Part shown: positions 35,339 through 43,779 of the stretch, piece by piece | Numbering within the stretch: the first letter of the stretch is position 1 | Layout of the letters: each line of letters begins with the position of its first letter | DNA from: QHXW01 sp035280425 | GTDB lineage: Bacteria > Acidobacteriota > Terriglobia > Bryobacterales > Bryobacteraceae | Reading direction: 5' to 3' | DNA length: 64,000 bases | Assembly (NCBI GenBank): GCA_035280425.1 | Contig: DATEFW010000007.1 | Span: forward strand, 317,077-381,076 | Notes under the pieces: generated by a model | The model's input: the letters and a program-made list of their open reading frames with translations, nothing else | Told to the model about the DNA's origin: nothing | Database searches by the model: none | Made by a program: the position numbers and the translations under genes

Positions 35339-36748
35339 GTGGCCGCGCTCCCCCAGTCATCCGGAATATCGCTGTGCCCGCCCGCCAATTCTCCTGCCGC
35401 GGAATGCCGCATCGCAACAATGACCAGCCGCGCCATCGCCGCAGTTATGGATGCGATTTTTCTTGCGACCATCTGCGCTGTAACCGGCATGGCAGCGATG
35501 GTAAAAACGGGCGGCCTTCCTTTCACCGCGGCCCGGGTCTGGTTGAGCATGTGTGCGATCGCAGCACTCGCAACAATCTACTTCTGGCTCGGCGAAGGAC
35601 TGTTCGGCGCCACACTGGGGAAAGCGGCAGCCGGCATTCAGGTGCGCAGGGCTACCGGCGGCCGCTGCGGCCTCGGGCCCGCACTCGTGCGAAACCTTGG
35701 GCGCATCATCGATGCGCTTGGCGGGTATCTGTTCGGTTTCATTGTGGCCTATTCCTCCAAGCTCCGGCAGCGGCTGGGGGATCATCTCGCCGGTACCATT
35801 GTTGTCGAGCGCAAATTGTCGCGTGCGGCTCGAACGGCGCTAGTGATCTCATGGATCGAGGTCCTCAGTGCCGGGCTGGCCGGCTCGTATTGGCTGCACC
35901 ACATTACAGCCGCCTCGAGCGATCCGTTACCTGCTGCAGATCCTATACAGGTGTCGATGCGGTCCCTTCCGCCGCCCGTCAACCCATTCCAGGTTCTCAA
36001 TTTCCAGTTTCTCGAAAACGAAAATGGATCCGAGCGCGCCGCAACTCCTTACCGGCCCGGCAACACCGTTTGCCTGCAGTATGACATCTCGGGTTACGCG
36101 ACTGGCGCGGACAGAAGAGCGGACCTGGTGATCACCGGCCAGGCGCTCGACCTAAATGGACGGTCCCTTGACCGTCCCTCCGTTACACAGTTCAACGGCC
36201 GCCCCGATCCCGGTTCGCCCTTGCGCGGCACGTTTCACTTGAAGCTTCCACCATATCTGGCTGCCGGACCGTACCGGATTGTTATCCAGGTGCACGACCA
36301 GTTGAACAATGCCGACCTCGAGATGGCTCCTTCGTTCGCGGTCGAGGCAGTTCCGGTCCAGTTAGCCGCTGCAAATTTCGAGCTGCGCGATCTCGAGATG
36401 TCGCTCTCGCGTGACGGGCCGGCGCAGGAAGCTCCCGTGCTGACGGCTGCCGGTACCGTTTACATGCGTGCCAGGCTGTTCGGCATGCAATTTCAGGGCG
36501 ACCGCGTCAGCGGCAGAATTGCTTTAAGGGTAATCGGACCCGATGGCCGTGTCGTCTTCAATGAGCCTAATTACATCGACATCAAAGCGACGCTCACCTA
36601 CCATCCACCGGCCTTCTGGCTGCCGGTGCACGGTTTTTTGAAGGTTCCGGCCAACCTTGCCAAGGGGACGTATGTCGAGCAATACACAGTTGTTGATGAC
36701 TTCGCGCGGCGCGAAATTCGCCGCGATACCGCCTTTCAGGTGGACTAA
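35339..36748 (+). CDS. RDD-family membrane protein with C-terminal extracytoplasmic domain
   Basis: A 469-aa protein. An RDD membrane domain of about 130 residues comes first (RAIAAVMDAIFLATICAVTG, FLGEG-like LGEGLFGATLGKAAAGIQVR, NLGRIIDALGGYLFGFIVAY). A further helix follows, then a soluble beta-rich domain with GNTVCLQYDISGYATGADR and PYLAAGPYRIVIQVHDQ, resembling an Ig-like or periplasmic sensor fold. The start is uncertain: GTG at 35339 follows a TAAGCT hexamer, and ATG at 35420 gives a protein starting at the RDD helix. The role is unknown; RDD proteins are linked to small-solute or ion movement. Confidence 0.75.
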   Translation: MAALPQSSGISLCPPANSPAAECRIATMTSRAIAAVMDAIFLATICAVTGMAAMVKTGGLPFTAARVWLSMCAIAALATIYFWLGEGLFGATLGKAAAGIQVRRATGGRCGLGPALVRNLGRIIDALGGYLFGFIVAYSSKLRQRLGDHLAGTIVVERKLSRAARTALVISWIEVLSAGLAGSYWLHHITAASSDPLPAADPIQVSMRSLPPPVNPFQVLNFQFLENENGSERAATPYRPGNTVCLQYDISGYATGADRRADLVITGQALDLNGRSLDRPSVTQFNGRPDPGSPLRGTFHLKLPPYLAAGPYRIVIQVHDQLNNADLEMAPSFAVEAVPVQLAAANFELRDLEMSLSRDGPAQEAPVLTAAGTVYMRARLFGMQFQGDRVSGRIALRVIGPDGRVVFNEPNYIDIKATLTYHPPAFWLPVHGFLKVPANLAKGTYVEQYTVVDDFARREIRRDTAFQVD

Positions 36749-36787
36749 CGTGGAGATTATTTCGCCTGGACGCCACTCCATAAATGA

Positions 36788-36952
36788 ATGAATGACCCGT
36801 TCCAACCCGAGAGCGACTGCCAGCCTGACGACTGCGTGAGCGTCGCCGAACCGGTCCCCGATCCGGAACTGGCCGATCTGTTCCTGGCATACCCGTGGCT
36901 CAAATCCCTCGAGCCTTTCTACGTCGAGTGGGAATTAATTTGGCTGATGTAG
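36788..36952 (+). CDS. small acidic hypothetical protein
   Basis: A 54-aa frame, MNDPFQPESD..., Asp/Glu/Pro-rich at the N-terminus and aromatic at the C-terminus (FLAYPWLKSLEPFYVEWELI). It fills the gap between the RDD gene and the convergent HAD gene, ending 4 nt before the HAD stop. It uses C-ending codons like its neighbours. No ribosome-binding site is clear, and I do not recognise it. Confidence 0.35.
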   Translation: MNDPFQPESDCQPDDCVSVAEPVPDPELADLFLAYPWLKSLEPFYVEWELIWLM

Positions 36953-36956
36953 CCGG

Positions 36957-37649
36957 CTAGAAATGCAGTCGCAGCCCGCCGAAATTTTCCAGAATCAATA
37001 ATCGCCCGTTCGCCCGCTGAATCTCTTCCCTTTCCAGCCCCCATGTCCGCGGATGCGGAATGTACACGGCGTTCAACCCGGCCGCCAGGGCTGGATTGAT
37101 GTCCGACTTGGGACTATTCCCGACCATCCAGGTCCGATCTAATTCGAGGCACCGCTCGCGGGCCAAGTTCGCGTAGGCTTGTGGGTCCTTTTCTCTAACG
37201 ATCGCCGTGTGGCTGAAGTAAACGCCAAGCCCCGACCTATCGATTTTGAGCTTCTGCTCCTCGGGGTGTCCCTTGGTAAAGAGCGTGAGCTCATGCCGCT
37301 CCGCCAGGTACACCAGCGTTTCGGCCACACCTTCGATCAGCTCCATGGGACATTCGAGAATGCGCTCGGCAAACGACATTACCGTGCGGAGTTCGCCCTC
37401 GCAAATCTCACGCTCGGCCAGCCGCTGGTAGCATTGCGTCAGATTGCGCGCGAAATTCGACGCGCCGTAGCCGTGAGTTTTGATGTTGGCCGTCTCAATT
37501 TCGTCCAGCACCGCGCGAATCTCCACCGGCTCGAGCGATGAGTGATCGAGGAACCGGACAAATTCGTCGAATGCATCTTCGAAGTAGATGTTGTTTTCCC
37601 ATAGCGTATCGTCGGCGTCGATCAGCAGTTGTTGCGCGCCGTTTTTCAT
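36957..37649 (-). CDS. HAD-superfamily hydrolase (YjjG-like)
   Basis: A 230-aa phosphatase-type protein. Motif I is LLIDADDTLWENN with the nucleophile Asp and acid Asp, motif II lies in ELTLFTKGHPEEQ, and motif III/IV in WMVGNSPKSDINPALAAGLN. A helical cap domain sits between residues 20 and 110. Such proteins dephosphorylate nucleotides or sugar phosphates; the substrate is unknown. Its start overlaps the TonB gene's stop (ATGA), so it is the last gene of the LON-TonB-HAD operon. Confidence 0.88.
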   Translation of the reverse strand: MKNGAQQLLIDADDTLWENNIYFEDAFDEFVRFLDHSSLEPVEIRAVLDEIETANIKTHGYGASNFARNLTQCYQRLAEREICEGELRTVMSFAERILECPMELIEGVAETLVYLAERHELTLFTKGHPEEQKLKIDRSGLGVYFSHTAIVREKDPQAYANLARERCLELDRTWMVGNSPKSDINPALAAGLNAVYIPHPRTWGLEREEIQRANGRLLILENFGGLRLHF

Positions 37650-39406
37650 TGCCGCACTCGTGGAGCGAGTAGAAAAGGTATCTCCGCCACCACGTCCACT
37701 TCAACCGGCTGGCCGTGCCGCTCGGCCGGTGTGAATTCCCACTTGAGCAGCGCGTCCGCCGCGCTCCGATCCAGCCGTGGGTCGACGCTTTTCAGCACCC
37801 GCACGTCCTCCACGCGCCCATCTACTCCGATCACCGCCGTAAGCTGGACCTTGCCTTCGATGCGCTCCGCAATCGCAGCGGGAATATATTTCGGATCGAC
37901 CTTGTGGATCGGCACGGGCGGCTGCAAATCGTGGCGCGCGCGCCCCGCGGGAGTGCGCTCGGCGAACCACATGATCCAGCTACCTTGATAGCTGCTGACA
38001 TTGGGCATCTGCACCGCCAGCGTGTATACATCTCGGCCCATGAATTTCGGGTCTGGCGGCGGCTCCAGGTGAATTTCGGTTGGCGGAGGATCGCTGGGCG
38101 CGGCGCCGTTTGCTTCCCTTGCTGCAGCCGCGAGCGCTTCAGGCGATGTCGGAGCCGCACGCGCGATAAGCAGCGGATTCTTCACCGTCGCATTCGCCGG
38201 CGCTGTTGCCTCGTTGCGAACCAGCAAGCCCGGAACAGTGAGGGCCGTGCCTGGCGGGCCGGCACTGCCTCCTTGAACGCCATTCGCATCCGGGCCTGCC
38301 GAAAAAGCCGCCGGACGCGACGTCTCGGGCAAAGGCGCGCTGAGTTTCGCAGCCGGGTTTAATCCAACGACCGCCACATTCACATTGGCCGATGGCATAG
38401 CCGCCGCGTTCCAGGCGGGCGCATCCTCGATCGCCGGCATCGTTGGTTTCGCCGCTGCTTCGCCCCCGCCGCTTCGCCCCCGCGGCGGTGGAACGAATGT
38501 GCGGGGCTTTGGCTTATTGGCCAGTGCCGCTGCGGTATTGTCCACCAGTCCCGTAATCCCGGCTGCGTGATTCAGCGCCAGTTGCCCGGTCACTTTCGGC
38601 GCGTCCGGCATAGCTACCGGACCGGCAGGCGGGCGCTCCTTTGCCGCCGGCGGCATGAAGGTGCGCGGCTGCGGTTTGTTCGCCAGCGGAGCCGCCATGC
38701 TTTCGGCCAGCAGCGGAACCCGGTCCGAGCGCAGCGAGGTCTGGATCTTCGGCACTTCCGGCAATGCCCTCGCTGCCGCGCGCTCCATCGGCTTCGGAAC
38801 CGGGGGCACAAAACTCCGCGGCTTGGGCCGGTTCTCGAGCGCCGCTGCCAGATTCACCGCCAGCGCCGGGTTCAATTTCGCATCGATCCGCGCCCGCAGC
38901 GTCGGCGGCTCCGGCAGTGCCGGGGCGGGCTTCGGAGCTTCCTTCGGTTTAGGCGCGGGCGGAACAAAAAGTTTTGGCGGCGGTCCGGGCGGAGGCGGCG
39001 CGATCAGCGGCATCCGGAACGCCAGTATGTTCGGCGCCGGCACTTCCGGCTGCGGCTTGATCTGCGGCACGGGTCTCCAGATCATTTGCGTTCCGCGCTG
39101 GCTCTGCTTCTGGTTCGAAATGATCGTCTGATCCGAAAGCTTCACTTCCGCGCCTCGCGCTTCAGCATTCTGATTTTCAAGCGGAGACACCTCCGGAAGC
39201 TTCTGCCGAAAGCTGTACCAGACCAGATCGTGCTCGCGGGGCTTGATGACTTGTTCGTAGAGCGACCGCGCCTCGGTCGCTCCGCGCGGAGGCGGCCCCA
39301 GCGCCACAAGACCCAGCAGCACGCCATGCACTGTGATCGAGAACCCGAACGGCAGCGGCCTCGGAGCCGAATGGCTCAGCGGCGTTCTGGCGTCGCGAAA
39401 CATCAC
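37646..39406 (-). CDS. TonB-family protein with long Pro-rich repeats
   Basis: A 586-aa protein. One N-terminal helix (FSITVHGVLLGLVALG) anchors it in the inner membrane. A Pro/Ala-rich span of about 350 residues contains three related units near LENRPKPRSFVPPVPKP, LANKPQPRTFMPPAAK and LANKPKPRTFVPPPRG. The C-terminus is a TonB domain (PKYIPAAIAERIEGKVQLTA, ALLKWEFTPAERHGQPVEVD). It would transmit proton-motive energy to outer-membrane receptors such as the two in this window. GTG 39406 or ATG 39403 can both serve as start, each overlapping the LON gene's stop. Confidence 0.85.
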   Translation of the reverse strand: MMFRDARTPLSHSAPRPLPFGFSITVHGVLLGLVALGPPPRGATEARSLYEQVIKPREHDLVWYSFRQKLPEVSPLENQNAEARGAEVKLSDQTIISNQKQSQRGTQMIWRPVPQIKPQPEVPAPNILAFRMPLIAPPPPGPPPKLFVPPAPKPKEAPKPAPALPEPPTLRARIDAKLNPALAVNLAAALENRPKPRSFVPPVPKPMERAAARALPEVPKIQTSLRSDRVPLLAESMAAPLANKPQPRTFMPPAAKERPPAGPVAMPDAPKVTGQLALNHAAGITGLVDNTAAALANKPKPRTFVPPPRGRSGGGEAAAKPTMPAIEDAPAWNAAAMPSANVNVAVVGLNPAAKLSAPLPETSRPAAFSAGPDANGVQGGSAGPPGTALTVPGLLVRNEATAPANATVKNPLLIARAAPTSPEALAAAAREANGAAPSDPPPTEIHLEPPPDPKFMGRDVYTLAVQMPNVSSYQGSWIMWFAERTPAGRARHDLQPPVPIHKVDPKYIPAAIAERIEGKVQLTAVIGVDGRVEDVRVLKSVDPRLDRSAADALLKWEFTPAERHGQPVEVDVVAEIPFLLAPRVRQ

Positions 39407-40038
39407 CCCGTCGTCCCGGATGGCGCCGTGCCATGGCCGTTGAGCGGCGCCAGTTTCCGCATGCGTGAGGCCTCCCGGAGGCGTGGGATCTGCCGGGCCA
39501 GATAGTCGGTTAATTGCTTGAGCCGCTCCACTTCCGAGCGGTTCCGCAGCAGCACGCTCAGGAAATCCAGATCCTGCAGCGCCTGCGCTAATTGAAAACT
39601 CAATTGCGGGTCGGTCAACACGGGGTCGCTCACCACATTCAGCTCGCCCGTCTCGAGCAGCCCGCGATATTGTGTGAGCGCCTTCTGCTGCATCTCGGCC
39701 GGAGCCGGCCCCGGCTCGTCGTCGTCGAAGAATTCGACTTCTCCGCGCAAATAAGCTTTATCTTCGTTGAGCCCCGTGACCTCGAAGCGCCGAACGCCGC
39801 GTGTCAGGATATCCATGCGACCGTCGGGATACTGCTTCAAAACCTTTTCTACGGTCACCGTGCAGCCGGCATTCACAATCCCTTCTTCCCTGGCCAGCAC
39901 GATTCCGAATTCGGAGCCCCCGCGGATGGCCTCACCCACCATTTCTTTATAACGCTCCTCGAAAATATGCAGCGACAGCGGCGTGCGCGGAAAGACCACA
40001 ACGCGCAGCGGAAACAGGGGCAACAATGCGTGCTGCAT
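39403..40038 (-). CDS. LON substrate-binding domain protein
   Basis: A 211-aa protein consisting of the N-terminal LON domain only (PLFPLRVVVFPRTPLSLHIF, FGIVLAREEGIVNAGCTVTV, ILTRGVRRFEVTGLNEDKAY) plus a helical tail with LPxxLAR-like LTDYLARQIPRLREA. It has no ATPase or protease domain. Such stand-alone proteins are known across bacteria, but their role is unclear. The start at 40038 is chosen because the LON domain begins at once; the longer frame adds a Cys/Arg-rich stretch. It is the first gene of a three-gene overlapping operon. Confidence 0.85.
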   Translation of the reverse strand: MQHALLPLFPLRVVVFPRTPLSLHIFEERYKEMVGEAIRGGSEFGIVLAREEGIVNAGCTVTVEKVLKQYPDGRMDILTRGVRRFEVTGLNEDKAYLRGEVEFFDDDEPGPAPAEMQQKALTQYRGLLETGELNVVSDPVLTDPQLSFQLAQALQDLDFLSVLLRNRSEVERLKQLTDYLARQIPRLREASRMRKLAPLNGHGTAPSGTTG

Positions 40039-40102
40039 GTTACTATTATTGCGTTTCGGCCAAGCGAACGGTTGTTCTGCCGCCGCTCGTTTCTGACAAC
40101 GC

Positions 40103-40885
40103 ATGCACATTCAGGACAGTGTTGTCCTCATCACCGGGGCTTCCCAGGGCATCGGCGCGGCCTGTGCGCGCGAGTTTTTGAAGCGCGGCGCGCGCCTGTC
40201 GCTCGTCGCCCGAAACGAAGAAAAGCTGGCCGAAGCGGGCGGCCCGGATGCGCTCGTCACCGCCGGCGACATCACCGACGATGCGACGCGCCGCCAAGCC
40301 GTCAATCGCACGCTCGATCGATTCGGCGCGATTGACATCCTGATCAACAATGCCGGCATGGGCCTCTACTCGCCCGCCTGGAACGCACCCATGCCCGACG
40401 TGCGGGCGCTTTTTGAGCTGAATCTGTTCGCGCCGCTGGCCCTGGCCCAGCTTGTGATCCCCTCTATGCAGCAGCGCAAGCGCGGGATGATCGTGAATGT
40501 CAGCTCCATTGCCGGCCAGGTCACGCTGCCCTGGTTCACCTTGTATTCAGTCACGAAATTCGCTCTGCGCTCGCTGACCGATGGCCTCCGCATGGAACTC
40601 AAGCCCTACGGCGTTCATGCCATGACCGTCTGCCCGGGCTATGTGCGGACCGAATTCCAGTCGCATGCGCTCGGCAGCCGCCCGCCCGTTCCCATCGCCA
40701 AAGGCCGCAAGTTCGCCATCACCGCGGACGCATGCGCCGCCGCTATCGCCGGGGGAGTCGAACGCAATGCCCGTACCGTGGTGACACCGGGCATCGGCTG
40801 GATCTTCGTCGCGCTCAGCCGAATGTTGCCCGGCCTGGTCGAATCGAAACTCACCGCCATCAATCGGGAACGCGCCCCAACATGA
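40103..40885 (+). CDS. short-chain dehydrogenase/reductase
   Basis: A 260-aa classical SDR. The NAD(P) site is LITGASQGIGAACAREFL, NNAGMG is at about residue 85, catalytic Ser lies in NVSSIAGQVTLPW, and Tyr/Lys in YSVTKFALRSLTDGLRMEL. All four catalytic residues are present. The C-terminal MTVCPGYVRTEFQSH is typical of DltE/YqjQ-like reductases of unknown substrate. It is the first gene of an operon with shikimate kinase and glycerate kinase, joined by ATGA overlaps. Confidence 0.9.
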   Translation: MHIQDSVVLITGASQGIGAACAREFLKRGARLSLVARNEEKLAEAGGPDALVTAGDITDDATRRQAVNRTLDRFGAIDILINNAGMGLYSPAWNAPMPDVRALFELNLFAPLALAQLVIPSMQQRKRGMIVNVSSIAGQVTLPWFTLYSVTKFALRSLTDGLRMELKPYGVHAMTVCPGYVRTEFQSHALGSRPPVPIAKGRKFAITADACAAAIAGGVERNARTVVTPGIGWIFVALSRMLPGLVESKLTAINRERAPT

Positions 40886-41412
40886 TCCTCAAACTCAAGC
40901 GCACGCCCGGCATTTATCTGGTCGGCTTCATGGGATCGGGCAAGACCACTATCGGCCGTATGCTGGCCGACCGCCTCGGCTGGAGTTTCGCGGATATCGA
41001 TGAAGATATCGAAGCGCAGCAGGGCGTCTCCATCGCCGACATTTTCGAAACGCGCGGCGAGCCCGAGTTTCGCCGGATCGAATCCGAAGCCATTCGCGCG
41101 CGCGTGCGCTCCATCCAGCACGGCCGGCCCACGGTCGTTGCTCTGGGCGGCGGCGCCTTTGTGGATCCTGCGAATCTGGAACTGCTCGAGCATAACGGCG
41201 TTACGGTCTGGCTCGACTGTCCCTTCGATATGCTGCGCCGCCGCGTGGCCCAGGCTTCCCACCGCCCCCTGGCCCGCGATCTAAACTACTTCGAGCAGCT
41301 GTATCATACGCGCCAGGCCGCATACTCCCGCGCCGAGTTCCGCATCCCCATCGAAAGCGACGAGCCTGCCGACGCGGTGAATGCCGTCCTCAAGCTGCCG
41401 CCCCTCGAATGA
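40882..41412 (+). CDS. aroK: shikimate kinase
   Basis: A 176-aa P-loop kinase forming shikimate-3-phosphate in aromatic amino-acid synthesis. Walker A is VGFMGSGKTTIGRMLAD, the substrate Asp lies in FADIDEDIEAQQG, Arg and Glu contacts are in GEPEFRRIESEA, and the GGG turn is VVALGGGAFVDP. LARDLNYFEQLYHTR corresponds to the lid and adenine region. ATG 40882 overlaps the SDR stop (ATGA), and its own stop overlaps the glycerate kinase start the same way. Confidence 0.93.
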   Translation: MILKLKRTPGIYLVGFMGSGKTTIGRMLADRLGWSFADIDEDIEAQQGVSIADIFETRGEPEFRRIESEAIRARVRSIQHGRPTVVALGGGAFVDPANLELLEHNGVTVWLDCPFDMLRRRVAQASHRPLARDLNYFEQLYHTRQAAYSRAEFRIPIESDEPADAVNAVLKLPPLE

Positions 41413-42746
41413 AACGCGAGCGCAAACTCCGCCGCCAGGCATTCGAGATTTTTCGCGCCGCGCTCGGCGCGGCCGACCCAAAAGCCGCCATCCTGCGCCA
41501 CGTGCGCGTCAAAAATGGCGTGCTCCACGCCGGCGGTTCGCGTTACCGCCTGCGCGATTTCCGCAAGATTCACGTGATCGGCGCCGGCAAGGCGGGCGCC
41601 GCAATGGCCCAGGCGATTGAAAAACTCCGCTTTCCCAAAGCGCGGCATGGCGAGTCGCTGATCAACGTGAAATACGGCCACACCGCCAAACTCGGCTGGA
41701 TCCGTCTGAACGAATGCGGCCATCCGGTTCCCGACGAGCAGGGTCTGCGCGGCGCGGAACAAATCGCCGAAATCGCGGACCGCGCCGGCGAAGACGATCT
41801 CGTGATCTGCCTGATTTCCGGCGGTGCTTCGGCGCTTGCGCCGCTCCCCTCTCCGCCCCTCACTCTCGAACAAAAGCAGGCGACGACTAAACTCCTGTTA
41901 TCGTCCGGCGCCGATATCCACGAAATGAATGCCGTGCGCAAGCATCTTTCGCGCATTAAAGGCGGCCAACTGGCGCGTCTCGCCTATCCCGCGCGCACGG
42001 TCTCATTGATTCTTTCCGACGTGATCGGCGACGATCTCGACGTCATCGGCTCCGGCATGACCGCGCCCGACGCGTCAACCTTCGCCGATGCCAAATCCGT
42101 TCTCGAAAAATACGGGATTCTCGATCGCGTGCCCGCCGCTGTCCGCAACCGCATCGAGCAGGGCGTCCGCAGCGAAATCGACGAAACGCCCAAGCCCGGA
42201 GACCCCGCGCTCTCCCGGGTCCAAAATCTGATCGTCGGCAGCAATACGGCGGCCGTCGAAGCCGCCGCCGCCCGCGCGCGCAAGCTCGGCTTCCGCAGCC
42301 TCATCCTCTCAACGTTCGTTGAAGGTGAAACGCGAGACGTTGCCCGCATGCACGCCGCCATCGCCAAGGAGATCGTGAATCATCGCCGGCCGGTCGCTCA
42401 GCCGGCCTGTATCGTCACGGGCGGAGAAACTACTGTCACACTCCGCGGCAAGGGCCTCGGCGGCAGAAATCAGGAATTCGTGCTGGCCGCCGCGCTCGAC
42501 ATCGCCGGTCTCTCGAATATCGTAATTTTGAGCGGCGGTACCGATGGCACCGACGGCCCCACCGATGCTGCCGGCGCGATCTCCGATGGAGAGACCATCG
42601 CGCGTGCGCAATCGCAAAATCTCGACGCCGCCCAATCGCTCGCCGCCAACGACTCCTATCACTTTTTCGAAAAACTCGGCGATCTCCTCATCACCGGACC
42701 CACCAACACCAACGTCATGGACGTTCGCGTGATCCTGGTGGCTTAG
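41409..42746 (+). CDS. glycerate 2-kinase, MOFRL/DUF4147 family
   Basis: A 445-aa class II glycerate kinase. The N-terminal DUF4147 domain includes RRQAFEIFRAALGAADPKAA, VIGAGKAGAAMAQAIE, LICLISGGASALAPLP and MNAVRKHLSRIKGGQLAR. The C-terminal MOFRL domain has GKGLGGRNQEFVLAAALDIA and LSGGTDGTDGPTDAAGAISD. It phosphorylates glycerate to 2-phosphoglycerate in serine-cycle or sugar-acid catabolism. It closes the SDR-aroK-glycerate kinase operon; the SDR could act on a related hydroxyacid, but that is speculation. Confidence 0.92.
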   Translation: MKRERKLRRQAFEIFRAALGAADPKAAILRHVRVKNGVLHAGGSRYRLRDFRKIHVIGAGKAGAAMAQAIEKLRFPKARHGESLINVKYGHTAKLGWIRLNECGHPVPDEQGLRGAEQIAEIADRAGEDDLVICLISGGASALAPLPSPPLTLEQKQATTKLLLSSGADIHEMNAVRKHLSRIKGGQLARLAYPARTVSLILSDVIGDDLDVIGSGMTAPDASTFADAKSVLEKYGILDRVPAAVRNRIEQGVRSEIDETPKPGDPALSRVQNLIVGSNTAAVEAAAARARKLGFRSLILSTFVEGETRDVARMHAAIAKEIVNHRRPVAQPACIVTGGETTVTLRGKGLGGRNQEFVLAAALDIAGLSNIVILSGGTDGTDGPTDAAGAISDGETIARAQSQNLDAAQSLAANDSYHFFEKLGDLLITGPTNTNVMDVRVILVA

Positions 42747-42759
42747 GCGCGCCGACGCG

Positions 42760-43731
42760 TCACACCGGCACGTATTGCGCCAGGTACCGGTGCGCCATGC
42801 GAAATCCCGTTTTGCAGCCTTCGGTGAAATCGCCGTGCCCGCCCGGCGGATCGTAGAGCGGATCTTCATGCTCCACGCTCATCGCGCCGTCATAGCCGAC
42901 ATCCTGCAGCACCGTGAAAAATGCCGCCCAGTCGATCGACCCCAGACCTGGCAGCCGGTAACGCCACCACTGGGCCTTATCCACCGGGTTGATGCCGCCG
43001 CGCCGCAGGATCGGCCAGCGGATTTCCGTGTCCTTCAAATGCACGTCGTAAATTTTATCGACGTAGTCGCGCGCCGTCTGGATCGGGTCCATCATCTGCC
43101 ACACCAGGTGCGAGGGATCGTATTGCAGCCCCACAAATGGCGAGTTATTGAACGCTTTGAACAGCGCGTCGTAACCCGCAGGGCTGGTCGCCACGTTCGG
43201 CCCGCCCGGCCAGGGCTCCCACAAAATGCGGACGTGGTGCTTCTCACATAGCGGAAAATATTTCTCGTTGTAGACGCGGACGATCTCGTCCACCTGCTCG
43301 GCCAGCGATTTCGCCGGGTCTTTTCCCGACGCCGTCCCGATATACGGCACTCCCAGCTTGCCCGCGAGCTCAATGGCCTTGACGAAATATCCGTTCTCCT
43401 GCTCGCGGCGCGCGGCATCGGGCGCAATATGGTTCTGCGTCACTTGCAGCGCCGAAACGTGCACGCCCGAGCGTTCAATCGTTGCCTTGATTCTTTCGAT
43501 TTCCGCATCCGTCAGCGCCGTCGCATCGAGCGCCGATCTTGGCGAAGACCCCAGAATCATGTTCTGGAAACCGGCGTCGTGCGCGAAACGGAGATTGGCT
43601 TCCGAATAGGGCCCCAGCACGCCCAGCCGCGGCTTCCATTCGCGATGCTCGCGACGTTGGGCTTTGGCTGCGGCGCCGGCGGCGAGCGTAGTCAGAACGG
43701 TACGGCGGGAGAGCGCAAGTGAGTTTGGCAC
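42760..43731 (-). CDS. Tat-exported sugar phosphate isomerase/epimerase (TIM barrel)
   Basis: A 323-aa protein with a twin-arginine signal (SRRTVLTTLAAGAAAKA) and a xylose-isomerase-like TIM barrel: RLGVLGPYSEANLRFAHDAG, KLGVPYIGTASGKDP, ILWEPWPGGPNV, GLQYDPSHLVWQM, MSVEHEDPLYDP. The metal ligands Glu, Asp/His and Glu of this family are visible. Exported members of this family are common in Planctomycetota and Acidobacteriota, but substrates are seldom known. GTG 43731 is preferred since TACAAT lies 6 nt upstream; TTG 43746 is an alternative. Confidence 0.87.
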   Translation of the reverse strand: MPNSLALSRRTVLTTLAAGAAAKAQRREHREWKPRLGVLGPYSEANLRFAHDAGFQNMILGSSPRSALDATALTDAEIERIKATIERSGVHVSALQVTQNHIAPDAARREQENGYFVKAIELAGKLGVPYIGTASGKDPAKSLAEQVDEIVRVYNEKYFPLCEKHHVRILWEPWPGGPNVATSPAGYDALFKAFNNSPFVGLQYDPSHLVWQMMDPIQTARDYVDKIYDVHLKDTEIRWPILRRGGINPVDKAQWWRYRLPGLGSIDWAAFFTVLQDVGYDGAMSVEHEDPLYDPPGGHGDFTEGCKTGFRMAHRYLAQYVPV

Positions 43732-43737
43732 GAAGCC

Positions 43738-43743
43738 ATTGTA
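43738..43743 (-). promoter_or_regulatory. candidate -10 hexamer (TACAAT) for isomerase gene
   Basis: TACAAT on the minus strand ends 6 nt before GTG 43731, matching the leaderless spacing seen elsewhere in the window. Confidence 0.4.
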
Positions 43744-43779
43744 CAACCGGCCGCTCCGCGCCTTTGGACGCGCAGATCG

